The position numbers were made by a program, and so were the translations under genes. Under the pieces are notes generated by a model, which saw nothing but the letters and a program-made list of their open reading frames with translations, made no database searches and was not told where the DNA came from. DNA of 38,572 bases, taken from Mesorhizobium norvegicum (lineage in GTDB: Bacteria; Pseudomonadota; Alphaproteobacteria; Rhizobiales; Rhizobiaceae). Shown here one piece after another: positions 8,547 to 17,242 of this stretch (the stretch's first letter is position 1; every line of letters starts with the position of its first letter). The stretch lies in NCBI RefSeq assembly GCF_004919685.1, contig NZ_SMYZ01000050.1:43492-82063 (forward strand). Reading direction: 5' to 3'.

Positions 8547-8568
8547 CTGACACTGGCCAGTGTCAGCT
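8545..8568. terminator. 24-bp perfect palindrome between convergent genes
   Basis: AGCTGACACTGG is followed directly by its exact reverse complement. The site sits between the GNAT stop codon (8544-8546) and the dppF stop codon (8573-8575), which face each other. As RNA it can fold on either strand with a minimal loop. Neither side has a strong T tract, so it is either a bidirectional terminator or another protein-binding palindrome. Confidence 0.5.
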
Positions 8569-8572
8569 GATC

Positions 8573-9403
8573 TCAGGCGGCCTTCTTCTTCGCCAGCCTC
8601 GCCTTGATCGAGGCGACGTCGGCGCGCGGCGTGGCGGCAAACAGCGTCTTGGTGTAGGCGTGCTTGGGGTCCGAAAAAACCTCGTCGCGCGAGCCGTATT
8701 CGACCGCTTCGCCGAAATACATCACCATCACGTCGTCGGCGATGTAGCGCACCACGGACAAATCGTGGCTGATGAAGACATAGGTCAGCTGGAACTCATC
8801 CTGCAGGTCGGCGAGCAGGTTCAGAACCTGCGCCTGCACCGAAAGATCGAGCGCCGAGACCGGCTCGTCCAGCACCAGCAGGCTTGGATTGAGCATCAGC
8901 GCGCGGGCAATGGCGATGCGCTGGCGCTGGCCGCCCGAGAACATGTGCGGATAGCGGTTGTAGTGCTCGTGACCGAGGCCGACCTTCTTCAGCATCTTCA
9001 TCGCCAGGTCGCGCCGTTCGGCGGCCGGCTTGTCGGTGTTGATCAAAAGCGGCTCGCCCAGCACGTCGCCGATCTTCTGGCGCGGATTGAGCGATCCATA
9101 GGGATTCTGGAAGACGATCTGCACCTTGCGGCGCATCTCCTTGGTCAATCCGTTCCTGGCGATGTCGACCTTGTTGCCGTCGATGAACAGGTCGCCTGAT
9201 GTCGCTGGATCGATCAGGGTGATGATGCGGGCGAGCGTTGACTTGCCGCAGCCGCTTTCGCCCACGATGGCCAGCGTCTTGCCCTTGTCCACCTTGAAGG
9301 AGACGCCCTTGACCGCATGCACGGTGCGCGGTCCGGTGAACAGGCCGCCGCCGATGTGGTAGTCGCGGACGATGTTCTTGCCTTCGAGAACCGTGGTGCT
9401 CAT
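8573..9403 (-). CDS. dppF: Dipeptide ABC transporter ATP-binding protein DppF
   Basis: A 276-residue ABC ATPase of the oligopeptide/dipeptide importer type. Walker A GESGCGKSTLAR (about 49-60), signature FSGGQRQRIAIARAL (about 157-171), Walker B LLVLDEPVSALD and the switch His in FISHDLSVV are all present. The C-terminal region after the H-loop, with DPKHAYTKTLFAATP, is the oligopeptide-transporter ATPase tail. It is the last gene of a leftward dppABCDF set. Its ATG overlaps the stop of dppD by 4 bp (ATGA), so the two ATPases are translationally coupled and likely form the DppD/DppF heterodimer. Confidence 0.94.
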   Translation of the reverse strand: MSTTVLEGKNIVRDYHIGGGLFTGPRTVHAVKGVSFKVDKGKTLAIVGESGCGKSTLARIITLIDPATSGDLFIDGNKVDIARNGLTKEMRRKVQIVFQNPYGSLNPRQKIGDVLGEPLLINTDKPAAERRDLAMKMLKKVGLGHEHYNRYPHMFSGGQRQRIAIARALMLNPSLLVLDEPVSALDLSVQAQVLNLLADLQDEFQLTYVFISHDLSVVRYIADDVMVMYFGEAVEYGSRDEVFSDPKHAYTKTLFAATPRADVASIKARLAKKKAA

Positions 9404-10257
9404 GAGGCGGCTCCCGCGGCCGAAGGGGCCGGCTCGAACATCATGTCGGAAACGGTCGGCAGCCGATCGCCGACGGCGTTTTCCGGCAGCGCCGACAGAA
9501 GCGCGCGCGTGTAGTTGCTCTTCGGCGATTCAAACAGCGACAGCACGTCGGCCTCTTCCATCTTGCGGCCCTTGTACTGGACGATGACGCGGTCGGCGGT
9601 CTCGGCCACCACGCCCATATTGTGGGTGATCATGATCAGGCCCATGCCGTATTTGGCCTGCAGCGAAACCAGCAGATCGAGGATCTGCTTCTGGATGGTG
9701 ACGTCGAGCGCGGTCGTCGGCTCGTCGGCGATCAGCAGTTTCGGATTGCAGGCGATGGCGATGGCGATCATGACGCGCTGGCACTGGCCGCCGGACATCT
9801 GGTGCGGGAAGGAACTCAGCCGTTCTTCCGGGTCGGCGATGCCTACCAGCTTCATCAGTTCGATAGCCCGCGCCCGCCGCTGGGCGCGATCCATGCCCAT
9901 GTGGAAGCGCAGCACCTCCTCGATCTGGAAGCCGACGTTGAAGCACGGATTGAGGCTGGCGACCGGCTCCTGGAAGATCATCGAGATGTCCTTGCCGACG
10001 ATCTTGCGGCGTTCGGACGGGCTGAGCTCCAGGAGATCGACTCCGTCGAAGGCCATGCGGTCGGCCTTGACCGTCGCCGTGTTGGGCAACAGGCCCATCA
10101 CCGCCAGCATCGACACCGACTTGCCGGAGCCGGACTCGCCGACGATCGCCAGCACTTCGCGCGGCTCGACCGATAGATCGATGCCTTGCACGGCCATGAA
10201 CGGTCCGGCCGCGGTGTCGAAGGAAACGGTGAGGTTCTTGATCTCGAGCAGAGGCAT
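9400..10257 (-). CDS. dppD: Dipeptide ABC transporter ATP-binding protein DppD
   Basis: A 285-residue ABC ATPase. Walker A GESGSGKSVSML (about 38-49), signature MSGGQCQRVMIAIAIA, Walker B LLIADEPTTALD and ITHNMGVV with the switch His are seen. The signature has Cys where Met or Arg is common in DppD/OppD, with the ABC core SGGQ intact. ATG 10257 follows GAGGTCGTGAGC; the frame continues upstream only as a shadow of dppC. It starts 2 bp after the dppC stop and overlaps dppF by 4 bp, so the operon is tightly packed. Confidence 0.94.
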   Translation of the reverse strand: MPLLEIKNLTVSFDTAAGPFMAVQGIDLSVEPREVLAIVGESGSGKSVSMLAVMGLLPNTATVKADRMAFDGVDLLELSPSERRKIVGKDISMIFQEPVASLNPCFNVGFQIEEVLRFHMGMDRAQRRARAIELMKLVGIADPEERLSSFPHQMSGGQCQRVMIAIAIACNPKLLIADEPTTALDVTIQKQILDLLVSLQAKYGMGLIMITHNMGVVAETADRVIVQYKGRKMEEADVLSLFESPKSNYTRALLSALPENAVGDRLPTVSDMMFEPAPSAAGAAS

Positions 10258-10259
10258 GC

Positions 10260-11183
10260 TCACGACCTCTTCAGCTTGGGGTCGAGCGCGTCGCGCAGGC
10301 CGTCGCCGATCAGGTTGATGGCGAAGACGGTGATCAGGATGGCGAGGCCGGGGAAGGTCACCACCCACCAGGCGCGCAGGATGAACTCGCGCGCCTCGGC
10401 CAGCATGGTGCCCCATTCGGGTGTCGGCGGCTGCGCGCCCATGCCGAGGAAGCCGAGGGCCGCCGCCTCGAGAATGGCGTTGGAGAAGGACAGCGTCGCC
10501 TGGACGATCAACGGCGCGATGCAGTTGGGCAGGATGGTGACTAGCATCAGCCTGAGATGGCTGGCGCCGGCGACCTTGGCCGAGACGACATATTCGCGGG
10601 TCTTCTCGGCCATCACGGCGGCACGGGTGAGGCGGGCGAAATGCGGCTGCAGCACGAAGGCGATGGCGATCATGGCGTTGACGAGGCCGGGGCCAAGCAC
10701 CGCGACCAGCACCAGGGCCAGCAGCAGCGACGGGAACGCCAGGATGATGTCCATGATGCGCATGATCAGCGTGTCGACCCAGCCGCGGCAGTAGCCGGCA
10801 AGTAGGCCGAGGATGACGCCGGAGATCAGTGCGGTGGTGACGACGACGAAGCCGATGGCGAGCGAGAAACGCGAGCCGTAGATCAGCCGCGACAGCATAT
10901 CGCGGCCGACGGCGTCGGTGCCGAGCAGGAACTGCGCGTTGCCGCCCTCCTGCCAGGCCGGCGGTGTCAGGAAGAAGTCGCGGAACTGATCGTCGGGCGA
11001 ATGCGGCGCCAGCAGCGGCGCGAAAATGGCGATCAGGATCAGCAGCGCAAAGACGAAGAGCCCGATCACCGCGCCCTTGTTGACGGAGAAGTAGTGCCAG
11101 AACTCGCCGAACATCTGCAGCCTTGCGTCCTGCTGCTTGACGACGGTGGCGGCTTCGATTGTGGCTGGACCCTCGTTGCTCAT
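10260..11183 (-). CDS. dppC: Dipeptide ABC transporter permease DppC
   Basis: A 307-residue inner-membrane permease. A soluble N-terminal stretch of about 45 residues precedes the first membrane segment (VIGLFVFALLILIAIFAPLL), as is usual for DppC/OppC. The EAA loop AKVAGASHLRLMLVTILPN near residue 197 is the docking site for the ATPase. The closing part, GAQPPTPEWGTMLAEAREFI, is a DppC hallmark. ATG 11183 was chosen over an upstream codon because only 1 bp then separates it from the dppB stop and the sequence start matches the family. Confidence 0.94.
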   Translation of the reverse strand: MSNEGPATIEAATVVKQQDARLQMFGEFWHYFSVNKGAVIGLFVFALLILIAIFAPLLAPHSPDDQFRDFFLTPPAWQEGGNAQFLLGTDAVGRDMLSRLIYGSRFSLAIGFVVVTTALISGVILGLLAGYCRGWVDTLIMRIMDIILAFPSLLLALVLVAVLGPGLVNAMIAIAFVLQPHFARLTRAAVMAEKTREYVVSAKVAGASHLRLMLVTILPNCIAPLIVQATLSFSNAILEAAALGFLGMGAQPPTPEWGTMLAEAREFILRAWWVVTFPGLAILITVFAINLIGDGLRDALDPKLKRS

Positions 11184-11184
11184 G

Positions 11185-12192
11185 TCAGTTGGCCCGGATG
11201 CGTGGGTTGATGACGGCATAGAGCACGTCGACGATGAGGTTCACCGACATGACGATCAGCGCGATCAAAAGCAAGCCGCCCTGCACGGTGAAATAGTCGC
11301 GCTTGGAAATGGCATCGATCATCCATTTGCCGATGCCGGGCCAGGAGAAGATGCTCTCGGTCAGGATGGCGCCGGTCAAAAGCGTGCCGACCTGCAGGCC
11401 GATGGTGGTGACGACCGGGATCAGCGCATTGCGGAAGGCATGCAGGCCGACGACCCGGAACGGGGTCAGGCCCTTGGCGCGCGCGGTGCGCACATAGTCT
11501 TCGCCGAGCACTTCGAGCATGGCCGAACGCGTCTGCCTGGCGATGACGGCGAGCGGAATGGTGCCGAGCACGACGGTCGGAAGAATGAGGTGCGACAGCG
11601 CCGAACGGAAGGCGCCCTTCTGGCCCGAGATCAGGGAATCGATGGTCATGAAGCCGGTCACCGGCTTGAAGAAATAGAGAAGGTCGATGCGGCCGGAAAC
11701 CGGGGTCCAGTGCAGCGTGCCGGAGAACACGATGATCAGCAGCAGACCCCACCAGAAGATCGGCATGGAATAGCCTGCCAGGGCCGTGCCCATGGTCAGC
11801 TGATCGAACCAGGAGCCGCGGCGGATGGCGGCGAAGATGCCGGCGGCGACACCCAGGAGGACGGCAAAGATCATGGCGAAGATGGCGAGCTCGACCGTTG
11901 CCGGGAAGCGCACCAGGAAGTCCTTGAGCACCGGCGTCTTGGTCGAAAACGAGGTGCCGAAATCACCGCTGAGGATGTTGGTCAGATAGGTCAAATATTG
12001 TTGCCAGATCGGCAGGTCGAAACCGAACTGGTGCATCAGCGCCGTGTGACGTTCGGGCGACAGGCCGCGTTCGCCCGCAAGCACCAGCACCGGATCACCG
12101 GGCAGGATGCGCACGAAGCCAAAGGCGAGGATGGTTATCCCGATGAAGGTCGGGATGATGAGGGCGAGCTTGCCGAGGATATAGCGCAGCAT
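11185..12192 (-). CDS. dppB: Dipeptide ABC transporter permease DppB
   Basis: A 335-residue permease with the DppB N-terminus MLRYILGKLALIIPTFIGIT, a long periplasmic region, then the membrane core. The EAA loop reads ARAKGLTPFRVVGLHAFRNA (about residues 227-246). The C-terminal VDVLYAVINPRIR is family-typical. It forms the channel with DppC. It lies 50 bp after dppA, with a hairpin in between. Confidence 0.94.
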   Translation of the reverse strand: MLRYILGKLALIIPTFIGITILAFGFVRILPGDPVLVLAGERGLSPERHTALMHQFGFDLPIWQQYLTYLTNILSGDFGTSFSTKTPVLKDFLVRFPATVELAIFAMIFAVLLGVAAGIFAAIRRGSWFDQLTMGTALAGYSMPIFWWGLLLIIVFSGTLHWTPVSGRIDLLYFFKPVTGFMTIDSLISGQKGAFRSALSHLILPTVVLGTIPLAVIARQTRSAMLEVLGEDYVRTARAKGLTPFRVVGLHAFRNALIPVVTTIGLQVGTLLTGAILTESIFSWPGIGKWMIDAISKRDYFTVQGGLLLIALIVMSVNLIVDVLYAVINPRIRAN

Positions 12193-12203
12193 GGCGGGCG
12201 AGT

Positions 12204-12231
12204 GGGGGCGTCACCACATGGCGACGCCCCC
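12204..12231 (-). terminator. Hairpin between dppA and dppB (attenuator)
   Basis: GGGGGCGTC and GACGCCCCC form a perfect 9-bp GC stem with a 10-nt loop in the 50-bp gap between the dppA stop and the dppB start. There is no T tract, so complete termination is unlikely. Such hairpins stabilise the upstream mRNA and give excess binding protein relative to the membrane parts. Confidence 0.55.
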
Positions 12232-12242
12232 GTTTCGCAACC

Positions 12243-13835
12243 TTATTCGGCGATATCGACGCCGTCGAAGCGATGGATACCGAGCGGATCCATCGCAAAG
12301 CCGGTGACGGTCTTCTGCATCGGCATGAACACCTTGGAGTGAGCGAGCGTCGCCCAGGGTGCCTGTTCCTTGAAGATGACCTGTGCCTGTTCATAGAGCT
12401 TGGTGCGCTCGGCCTGATCCGAAACGGTCTTGGCCTTGTTGATGAGCGCGTCGAAGTCCTTGTTGCACCATTCCGCGCGGTTGTTCGAACCGACGGAAGC
12501 GCAGCTCAGGAGCACGCCGAGGAAGTTGTCCGGATCGCCATTGTCGCCGGTCCAGCCGACGATGACGGCGCCGTCGTGATCGACCGCGGAAGCGCGCTTG
12601 AGGTATTCACCCCAATCGTAGCTGACGATGTTGACGGTGACGCCGACCTTGGCGAAGTCCGCCTGGATCAGTTCGGCGGTGCGGCGCGCGTTCGGCATAT
12701 ACGGACGCGATACCGGCATGGCCCAGACGTTCATCTTGAGGTCCTTGACGCCGGCCTCTTCAAGCAGCTTCTTGGATGCATCCGGATCGTATGGATCGTC
12801 CTTCACTTCCTTGTTGTAGGACCACATGGTCGGCGGGATCGGATTGATCGCCACCTGGCCGGCACCCTGGAAGACGGCGTCGATGATGGCCTTCTTGTTG
12901 ATGGCCATGTTGAGCGCCTTGCGGACGCGCGCATCGTCGAACGGCTTCTGCTGGGTGTTGTACATCAGCGCGCCGACATTGAGGCCTTCCTGCTCGTCGA
13001 CCTTCAGGCTCGCTTCAGCCTGCAGGCCGGCGATGTCGGCCGGTGCCGGATACGACATGATGTTGCATTCGCCAGCCTTGAGCTTCTGCGCGCGCACCGC
13101 CGGATCGGTGGTGATGGCGAAGACCAGATCGTCGATCTTCTGCTTGCCGCCCCAATAGTCCGGGTTGGCCTTGTAGCGGATGGCCGCGTCGGTCTGGTAG
13201 TCGACGAAGATGAACGGGCCGGTGCCGATCGGCTTCTGGTTGAACAGTTCAGGCGTCTTGTCCGCCTGCAGCTTGTCGGCATATTCCTTGGAGACGACCG
13301 AGGCGAAGTCCATGCCCAGCGTGGGAATGAAGGTGATTGCCGGCTCCTTGAGGGTGAACTTCACCGTCAGGTCATCGACCTTTTCGACCTTGGTGATGTT
13401 GTCGCCGAACTGGTCATTGTAATACTGGTAGGCAATGCCCGGGATGTACTGGAACCACGGGCCGGCCTTGTCGACCTGACGTGCGAAAGAGAACACCACG
13501 TCGTCGGCGTTGAAGTCGCGCGTCGGGGTGAAATAGTCGGTGGCGGCGAACTTGACGCCCTTGCGCAGCTTGAAGACATATTCCTTGCCATCGTCGGAGA
13601 TCGTCCAGCTTTCAGCCAGGCCCGGCGAGATCGTTGTCTTGCCGTGATCGAATTCGACAAGGCGGTTGAAGACGGTACGCGAGGACGCGTCGAACGTCTG
13701 GCCAGCGGTATACGGCGCCGGGTCGAAACCCTCCGGCGAAGCTTCCGCGCAATAGACCAGAGTTTTCGCGTTGGCCACGCCGCCCAGGACGCTTGCAGCC
13801 AGCAACGCGGCTGCAAAAGTCAGTTTCTTCTTCAT
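12243..13835 (-). CDS. dppA: Dipeptide ABC transporter substrate-binding protein DppA
   Basis: A 530-residue family 5 solute-binding protein. Signal peptide: MKKKLTFAAALLAASVLGG with cleavage likely after GVANA (residue 24). The mature start TLVYCAEASPEGFDPAPYTA, the internal PIGTGPFIFVDYQ and VGWTGDNGDPDNF closely follow the E. coli DppA pattern as remembered. It would bind di/tripeptides; DppA systems may also take up haem or 5-aminolevulinate. The ATG at 13835 follows GGGAGTG. It heads the leftward operon dppABCDF, whose promoter should lie in the AT-rich stretch 13836-14040. Confidence 0.94.
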   Translation of the reverse strand: MKKKLTFAAALLAASVLGGVANAKTLVYCAEASPEGFDPAPYTAGQTFDASSRTVFNRLVEFDHGKTTISPGLAESWTISDDGKEYVFKLRKGVKFAATDYFTPTRDFNADDVVFSFARQVDKAGPWFQYIPGIAYQYYNDQFGDNITKVEKVDDLTVKFTLKEPAITFIPTLGMDFASVVSKEYADKLQADKTPELFNQKPIGTGPFIFVDYQTDAAIRYKANPDYWGGKQKIDDLVFAITTDPAVRAQKLKAGECNIMSYPAPADIAGLQAEASLKVDEQEGLNVGALMYNTQQKPFDDARVRKALNMAINKKAIIDAVFQGAGQVAINPIPPTMWSYNKEVKDDPYDPDASKKLLEEAGVKDLKMNVWAMPVSRPYMPNARRTAELIQADFAKVGVTVNIVSYDWGEYLKRASAVDHDGAVIVGWTGDNGDPDNFLGVLLSCASVGSNNRAEWCNKDFDALINKAKTVSDQAERTKLYEQAQVIFKEQAPWATLAHSKVFMPMQKTVTGFAMDPLGIHRFDGVDIAE

Positions 13836-14288
13836 TGAGCACTCCCTGATGTTCTTCCAAGCCCCTCTATCAGGCTCGCGAAGCGCGCATATAAGCACCG
13901 TTTTTCCGGCTTTGGAACACCCCGTTTGCTTACCCCGCGGGAAGCAGGAAAAAAATCCGCGATTTTGCTAAATGGCAGAAAAAATTAGCAGTTTTTTCCA
14001 TTCACGCTATTATTAACGACCGCATTTTTTTATTGATCGCCGATCTGACGATATCGATGCCGCACACGCTTGCGAGCAGCCAGGGGTGCGCCGGGACACA
14101 GGGGGAAGTGTCGGCGGCAGGAGAGATTTTCGACGGCAAATCTTTCGCGGCCTTGCCGCAAGGGCAAGACTTGCACGGTCACCAATGGAGGCAATACATA
14201 GGTGGTATAGCGGCAGCAGCGGAGGACGTCTCTGTCAATTCAGGGCGAGCGCGGCGCGGGCGAACAAGAATTGTCGAGGGAGGAACGG
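13836..14288. other. Divergent intergenic region between dppA and the acyl-CoA ligase gene
   Basis: About 450 bp with no supportable gene. The part 13930-14040 is unusually AT-rich for this genome, with runs of A and T, and is the likely place for the dppA promoter. The part 14040-14270 is GC-rich and holds the leader of the ligase gene. No clear riboswitch or operator was recognised. Confidence 0.6.
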
Positions 14289-16286
14289 GTGGCAAAAGCA
14301 TCAAGGACGACGGCGCCGGTGAAAGTGGGAGCCAAGGCGGCTCCCAAAGCAGCTGCTGCCACGGTCAAGCCGACAGCGCCAGTTGCCAAAGCCGCCGCAG
14401 CCCAGCCGAAGGCGGCCACCGTGCCAGCAAAGGCAAGCGCAAAGCCGGCGGCCAAAGCCCCGGCCAAGACTGCGGCCGGAAAGACGGCCACCGCAAAGGC
14501 CGCCGCAATCAGGCCGGCGGCGAAGGCAGCAGCGACAAAGGCCCCACCGGCAGCGAAGCCTGCCGAGGCTGCCGCCAAGCGATTGCCGAAAGAGCTGACG
14601 GCGCTGGCCGCCGGGCTGCCGGAAAAGCCGTGGCTCAAGAGCTATCCGAAAAACGTGCCGGCCGAAATCGGTCCCTTGCCCTATAGCTCGATCGGCGATT
14701 TCCTGATTGGCGCCTGCAAGCAATTTTCCGCGCAGCCGGCCTTTACCTGCATGGACAAGTCCATCAGCTACACCGATGTCGAGCGGCTGTCGGCGGCCTT
14801 CGGCGCCTATCTGCAATCGAAAGGCCTTCAGAAAGGCGCGCGCGTCGCGCTGATGATGCCGAACGTGCTGCAATATCCGGTGGCGATGATGGCCGTCCTG
14901 CGCGCAGGTTTTGTCGTGGTGAACATCAATCCGCTCTACACGCCGCGCGAGCTCGAACATCAGCTGAAGGATTCCGGTGCGCAAGCCATCGTCATCCTGG
15001 AGAACTTTGCCAACACCTTGCAGGCGGTGATCGCCAGGACGGCGGTCAAGCATGTGGTGGTCGCCGCGATGGGCGACATGCTCGGCGGCCTGAAAGGCAC
15101 CATCGTCAATTTCGTCGTGCGCCGCGTGAAGAAGATGGTGCCGGCCTGGTCGCTGCCCGGCCATGTCAAGTTCAACGCGGCCTTGAAGGCCGGCGCCGGC
15201 GCGACCTTCAAGCCGGCCAAGGTGGCAGCCGACGATGTCGCCTTCCTGCAATACACCGGCGGCACCACGGGCGTCTCGAAGGGTGCCACGCTGCTGCATA
15301 GCAACGTGCTCGCCAATGTCGTACAGAACGCACAGTGGATGGAAGACGCCTACACGATCAAGCCGAAACCGGCGCACCCCAACTTCATCTGCGCACTGCC
15401 GCTCTATCATATCTTCGCACTGACGGTGAACGCGCTGATGGGCATGCAGCAGGGCGCCCGCAATGTGCTCATTCCCAACCCGCGCGACATTCCCGGCTTC
15501 GTCAAGGAACTGCAGAAATATCCGGTGCACATTTTTCCGGGCCTCAACACGCTGTTCAACGCGCTGCTCAACAATGAGGATTTCCGCAAGCTCGACTTCA
15601 AGCCGCTGGTGCTGACGCTGGGCGGCGGCATGGCGGTGCAGAAAGGCGTCGCCGAACGCTGGAAGGCGCTGACCGGCTGTTCGGTCACCGAAGGCTATGG
15701 GCTCTCGGAAACCTCGCCGGTGGCCACCGCCAACAAGTTCAGCGCCAGCGACTTCACCGGCACGATCGGCCTGCCGCTGCCCTCGACCGAGATCGCCATC
15801 CGCGATGACGACGGCAACAACCTGCCGCTTGGCGAGGTCGGCGAAATCTGCATCCGGGGACCGCAAGTGATGGCGGGCTACTGGAACCGGCCGGATGAGA
15901 CCGCCAAGGTGATGACCAAGGACGGCTACTTCAAATCCGGTGACATGGGCTTCATGGACGAGCGCGGCTACACCAAGATCGTCGACCGCAAGAAGGACAT
16001 GATCCTGGTCTCGGGCTTCAACGTCTATCCGAACGAGCTCGAGGAAGTCGTGGCCATGCATCCTGGCGTGCTCGAAGTGGCGGCGATCGGGGTGCCGGAC
16101 GAGCACTCGGGCGAGGTGCCGAAATTGTTCGTGGTCAAGAAGGATCCCGCTCTTACCGCAGAGGCGCTCACCGCCTTTTGCCGCGAGAACCTGACTGGCT
16201 ACAAGCGGCCCAAATACATCGAATTCCGCACCGAACTGCCGAAGACGCCGGTCGGCAAGATCCTGCGGCGAGCACTGCGCGAATGA
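14289..16286 (+). CDS. Long-chain acyl-CoA ligase (FadD-like) with Ala/Lys/Pro-rich N-terminal tail
   Basis: A 665-residue ANL-superfamily adenylate-forming enzyme that activates fatty acids to acyl-CoA. The core starts near residue 95. Motifs are LQYTGGTTGVSKGATLLHSN (ATP phosphate loop, about 318-337), GYGLSETSP, GDMGFMDERGYTKIVDRKKD, GFNVYPNELEE and the C-terminal PKTPVGKILRR with the adenylation Lys. Residues 1 to about 95 are a low-complexity run of short KAA/AKP/KPAA repeats, strongly basic and like a histone-H1 or AlgP tail; E. coli FadD (about 560 residues) has nothing like it. GTG 14289 with GGGAGGAACGG before it is preferred over TTG 14271. The methyltransferase downstream overlaps by 4 bp. 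Confidence 0.9.
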   Translation: MAKASRTTAPVKVGAKAAPKAAAATVKPTAPVAKAAAAQPKAATVPAKASAKPAAKAPAKTAAGKTATAKAAAIRPAAKAAATKAPPAAKPAEAAAKRLPKELTALAAGLPEKPWLKSYPKNVPAEIGPLPYSSIGDFLIGACKQFSAQPAFTCMDKSISYTDVERLSAAFGAYLQSKGLQKGARVALMMPNVLQYPVAMMAVLRAGFVVVNINPLYTPRELEHQLKDSGAQAIVILENFANTLQAVIARTAVKHVVVAAMGDMLGGLKGTIVNFVVRRVKKMVPAWSLPGHVKFNAALKAGAGATFKPAKVAADDVAFLQYTGGTTGVSKGATLLHSNVLANVVQNAQWMEDAYTIKPKPAHPNFICALPLYHIFALTVNALMGMQQGARNVLIPNPRDIPGFVKELQKYPVHIFPGLNTLFNALLNNEDFRKLDFKPLVLTLGGGMAVQKGVAERWKALTGCSVTEGYGLSETSPVATANKFSASDFTGTIGLPLPSTEIAIRDDDGNNLPLGEVGEICIRGPQVMAGYWNRPDETAKVMTKDGYFKSGDMGFMDERGYTKIVDRKKDMILVSGFNVYPNELEEVVAMHPGVLEVAAIGVPDEHSGEVPKLFVVKKDPALTAEALTAFCRENLTGYKRPKYIEFRTELPKTPVGKILRRALRE

Positions 16287-17023
16287 TTGCAGCCGGCGGC
16301 CCGCAAGCCGTGGACGCACCTTGCCGTCCTGATCCGACAGAATTCATCAGGGCGAACATGCGCATCGCCCCGGTGCCGTCGCTTCCCGAGATCCGGCTTC
16401 ATACGCCGCATCCGGCCAGTGGCCTGAGGCGGCTTACCGATCCGCACCAGAGCTCCGACGATGACGACACGGTCGGCCTGGACGACGACGAACCTGAGCC
16501 GCAGCCACCTTATTGGGCCTATGTCTGGGCTGGCGGCGCGGTGCTTGCGCGCCACATCCTGGATCATCCGCAAACGGTGGCCGGTCGCCGCGTGCTCGAC
16601 CTCGGCGCCGGTTCCGGCCTTGTCGGCATTGCCGCCGCCATGGCTGGCGCCAGCGCTGTGATCGCGGCCGAGATCGACCGCAACGGTATTGCAGCACTCG
16701 GCCTCAACGCCGCGGCGAACGGCGTCGTGATCACGGTGATCGGCGAAGACATCACCGCGGGTCCGCCACCGGAGATCGACCTCGTGCTCGCCGGCGACGT
16801 GTTTTACGGGCGCGAGATAGCACTGCGGGTTACCCCGTTCCTCGATCGCTGCCTGGCAGCCGGCATCGATGTGCTGGTCGGCGATCCCCGTCGAGCCGAT
16901 CTGCCGCTGTCACGGCTGCGGTTGCTCGCCGAATATCAGGTGCCGGATTTCGGCGACGCGAAGGGTGCTGTGACCAAGCCGAGCGGTGTGTTTTCCTTCG
17001 GGGCGGATGACCGCTGGCGCTGA
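16283..17023 (+). CDS. Class I SAM methyltransferase, ETF-beta lysine methyltransferase-like (Nnt1/COG3897 type)
   Basis: A 246-residue protein with SAM motif I VLDLGAGSGLVGIAAAMAGA (about 105-124), acidic EIDR after strand 2, and post-motif LVLAGDVFYGRE. The N-terminal FIRANMRIAPVPSLPEIRLH and PPYWAYVWAGGAVLARHIL are marks of the group once annotated as nicotinamide N-methylases. That group includes animal METTL20 and its Agrobacterium counterpart, which methylate lysines of ETF beta (and, for the bacterial one, ribosomal L7/L12 in vitro). The start is the ATG overlapping the acyl-CoA ligase stop (ATGA), which keeps the conserved FIRAN segment; the next ATG would remove it. Coupling to a fatty-acid activating enzyme fits an ETF-linked role, but this is inference. 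Confidence 0.8.
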   Translation: MIAAGGPQAVDAPCRPDPTEFIRANMRIAPVPSLPEIRLHTPHPASGLRRLTDPHQSSDDDDTVGLDDDEPEPQPPYWAYVWAGGAVLARHILDHPQTVAGRRVLDLGAGSGLVGIAAAMAGASAVIAAEIDRNGIAALGLNAAANGVVITVIGEDITAGPPPEIDLVLAGDVFYGREIALRVTPFLDRCLAAGIDVLVGDPRRADLPLSRLRLLAEYQVPDFGDAKGAVTKPSGVFSFGADDRWR

Positions 17024-17242
17024 GATCAAAACCAAAAGCAGACATTCGACTGCGGCACCGCGTTGGCCGTTTTGCGCCTGATCTCGGTCATTCCCCCGGC
17101 CCCTCCCGACCTCCAGAGGCGGACATCGCTGGTGTCAAAATGCGCAACGGGACTACAACGCCCACATGCTTGAACTGTCACGCACGATCTTCGATAAAAG
17201 TTCCGCGCAACCGCCCGCAGCGTCAGCCGTCGTGGCAGAGCG

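Noticed and set aside
14033..14686. A plus-strand 217-codon frame before the acyl-CoA ligase
   Set aside because: Its second half is another frame of the Ala/Lys repeat region and its first half has no ribosome site or family likeness.
14301..16319. A 672-codon minus-strand frame opposite the acyl-CoA ligase
   Set aside because: It is long only because the sense gene avoids certain codons; composition is His/Arg/Asp-rich and no motif is seen.
17024..17242. Possible repeat shared with 19386-19510
   Set aside because: Short similar words (AGCAGAC, CCGGCCCC) but no alignable repeat by eye.
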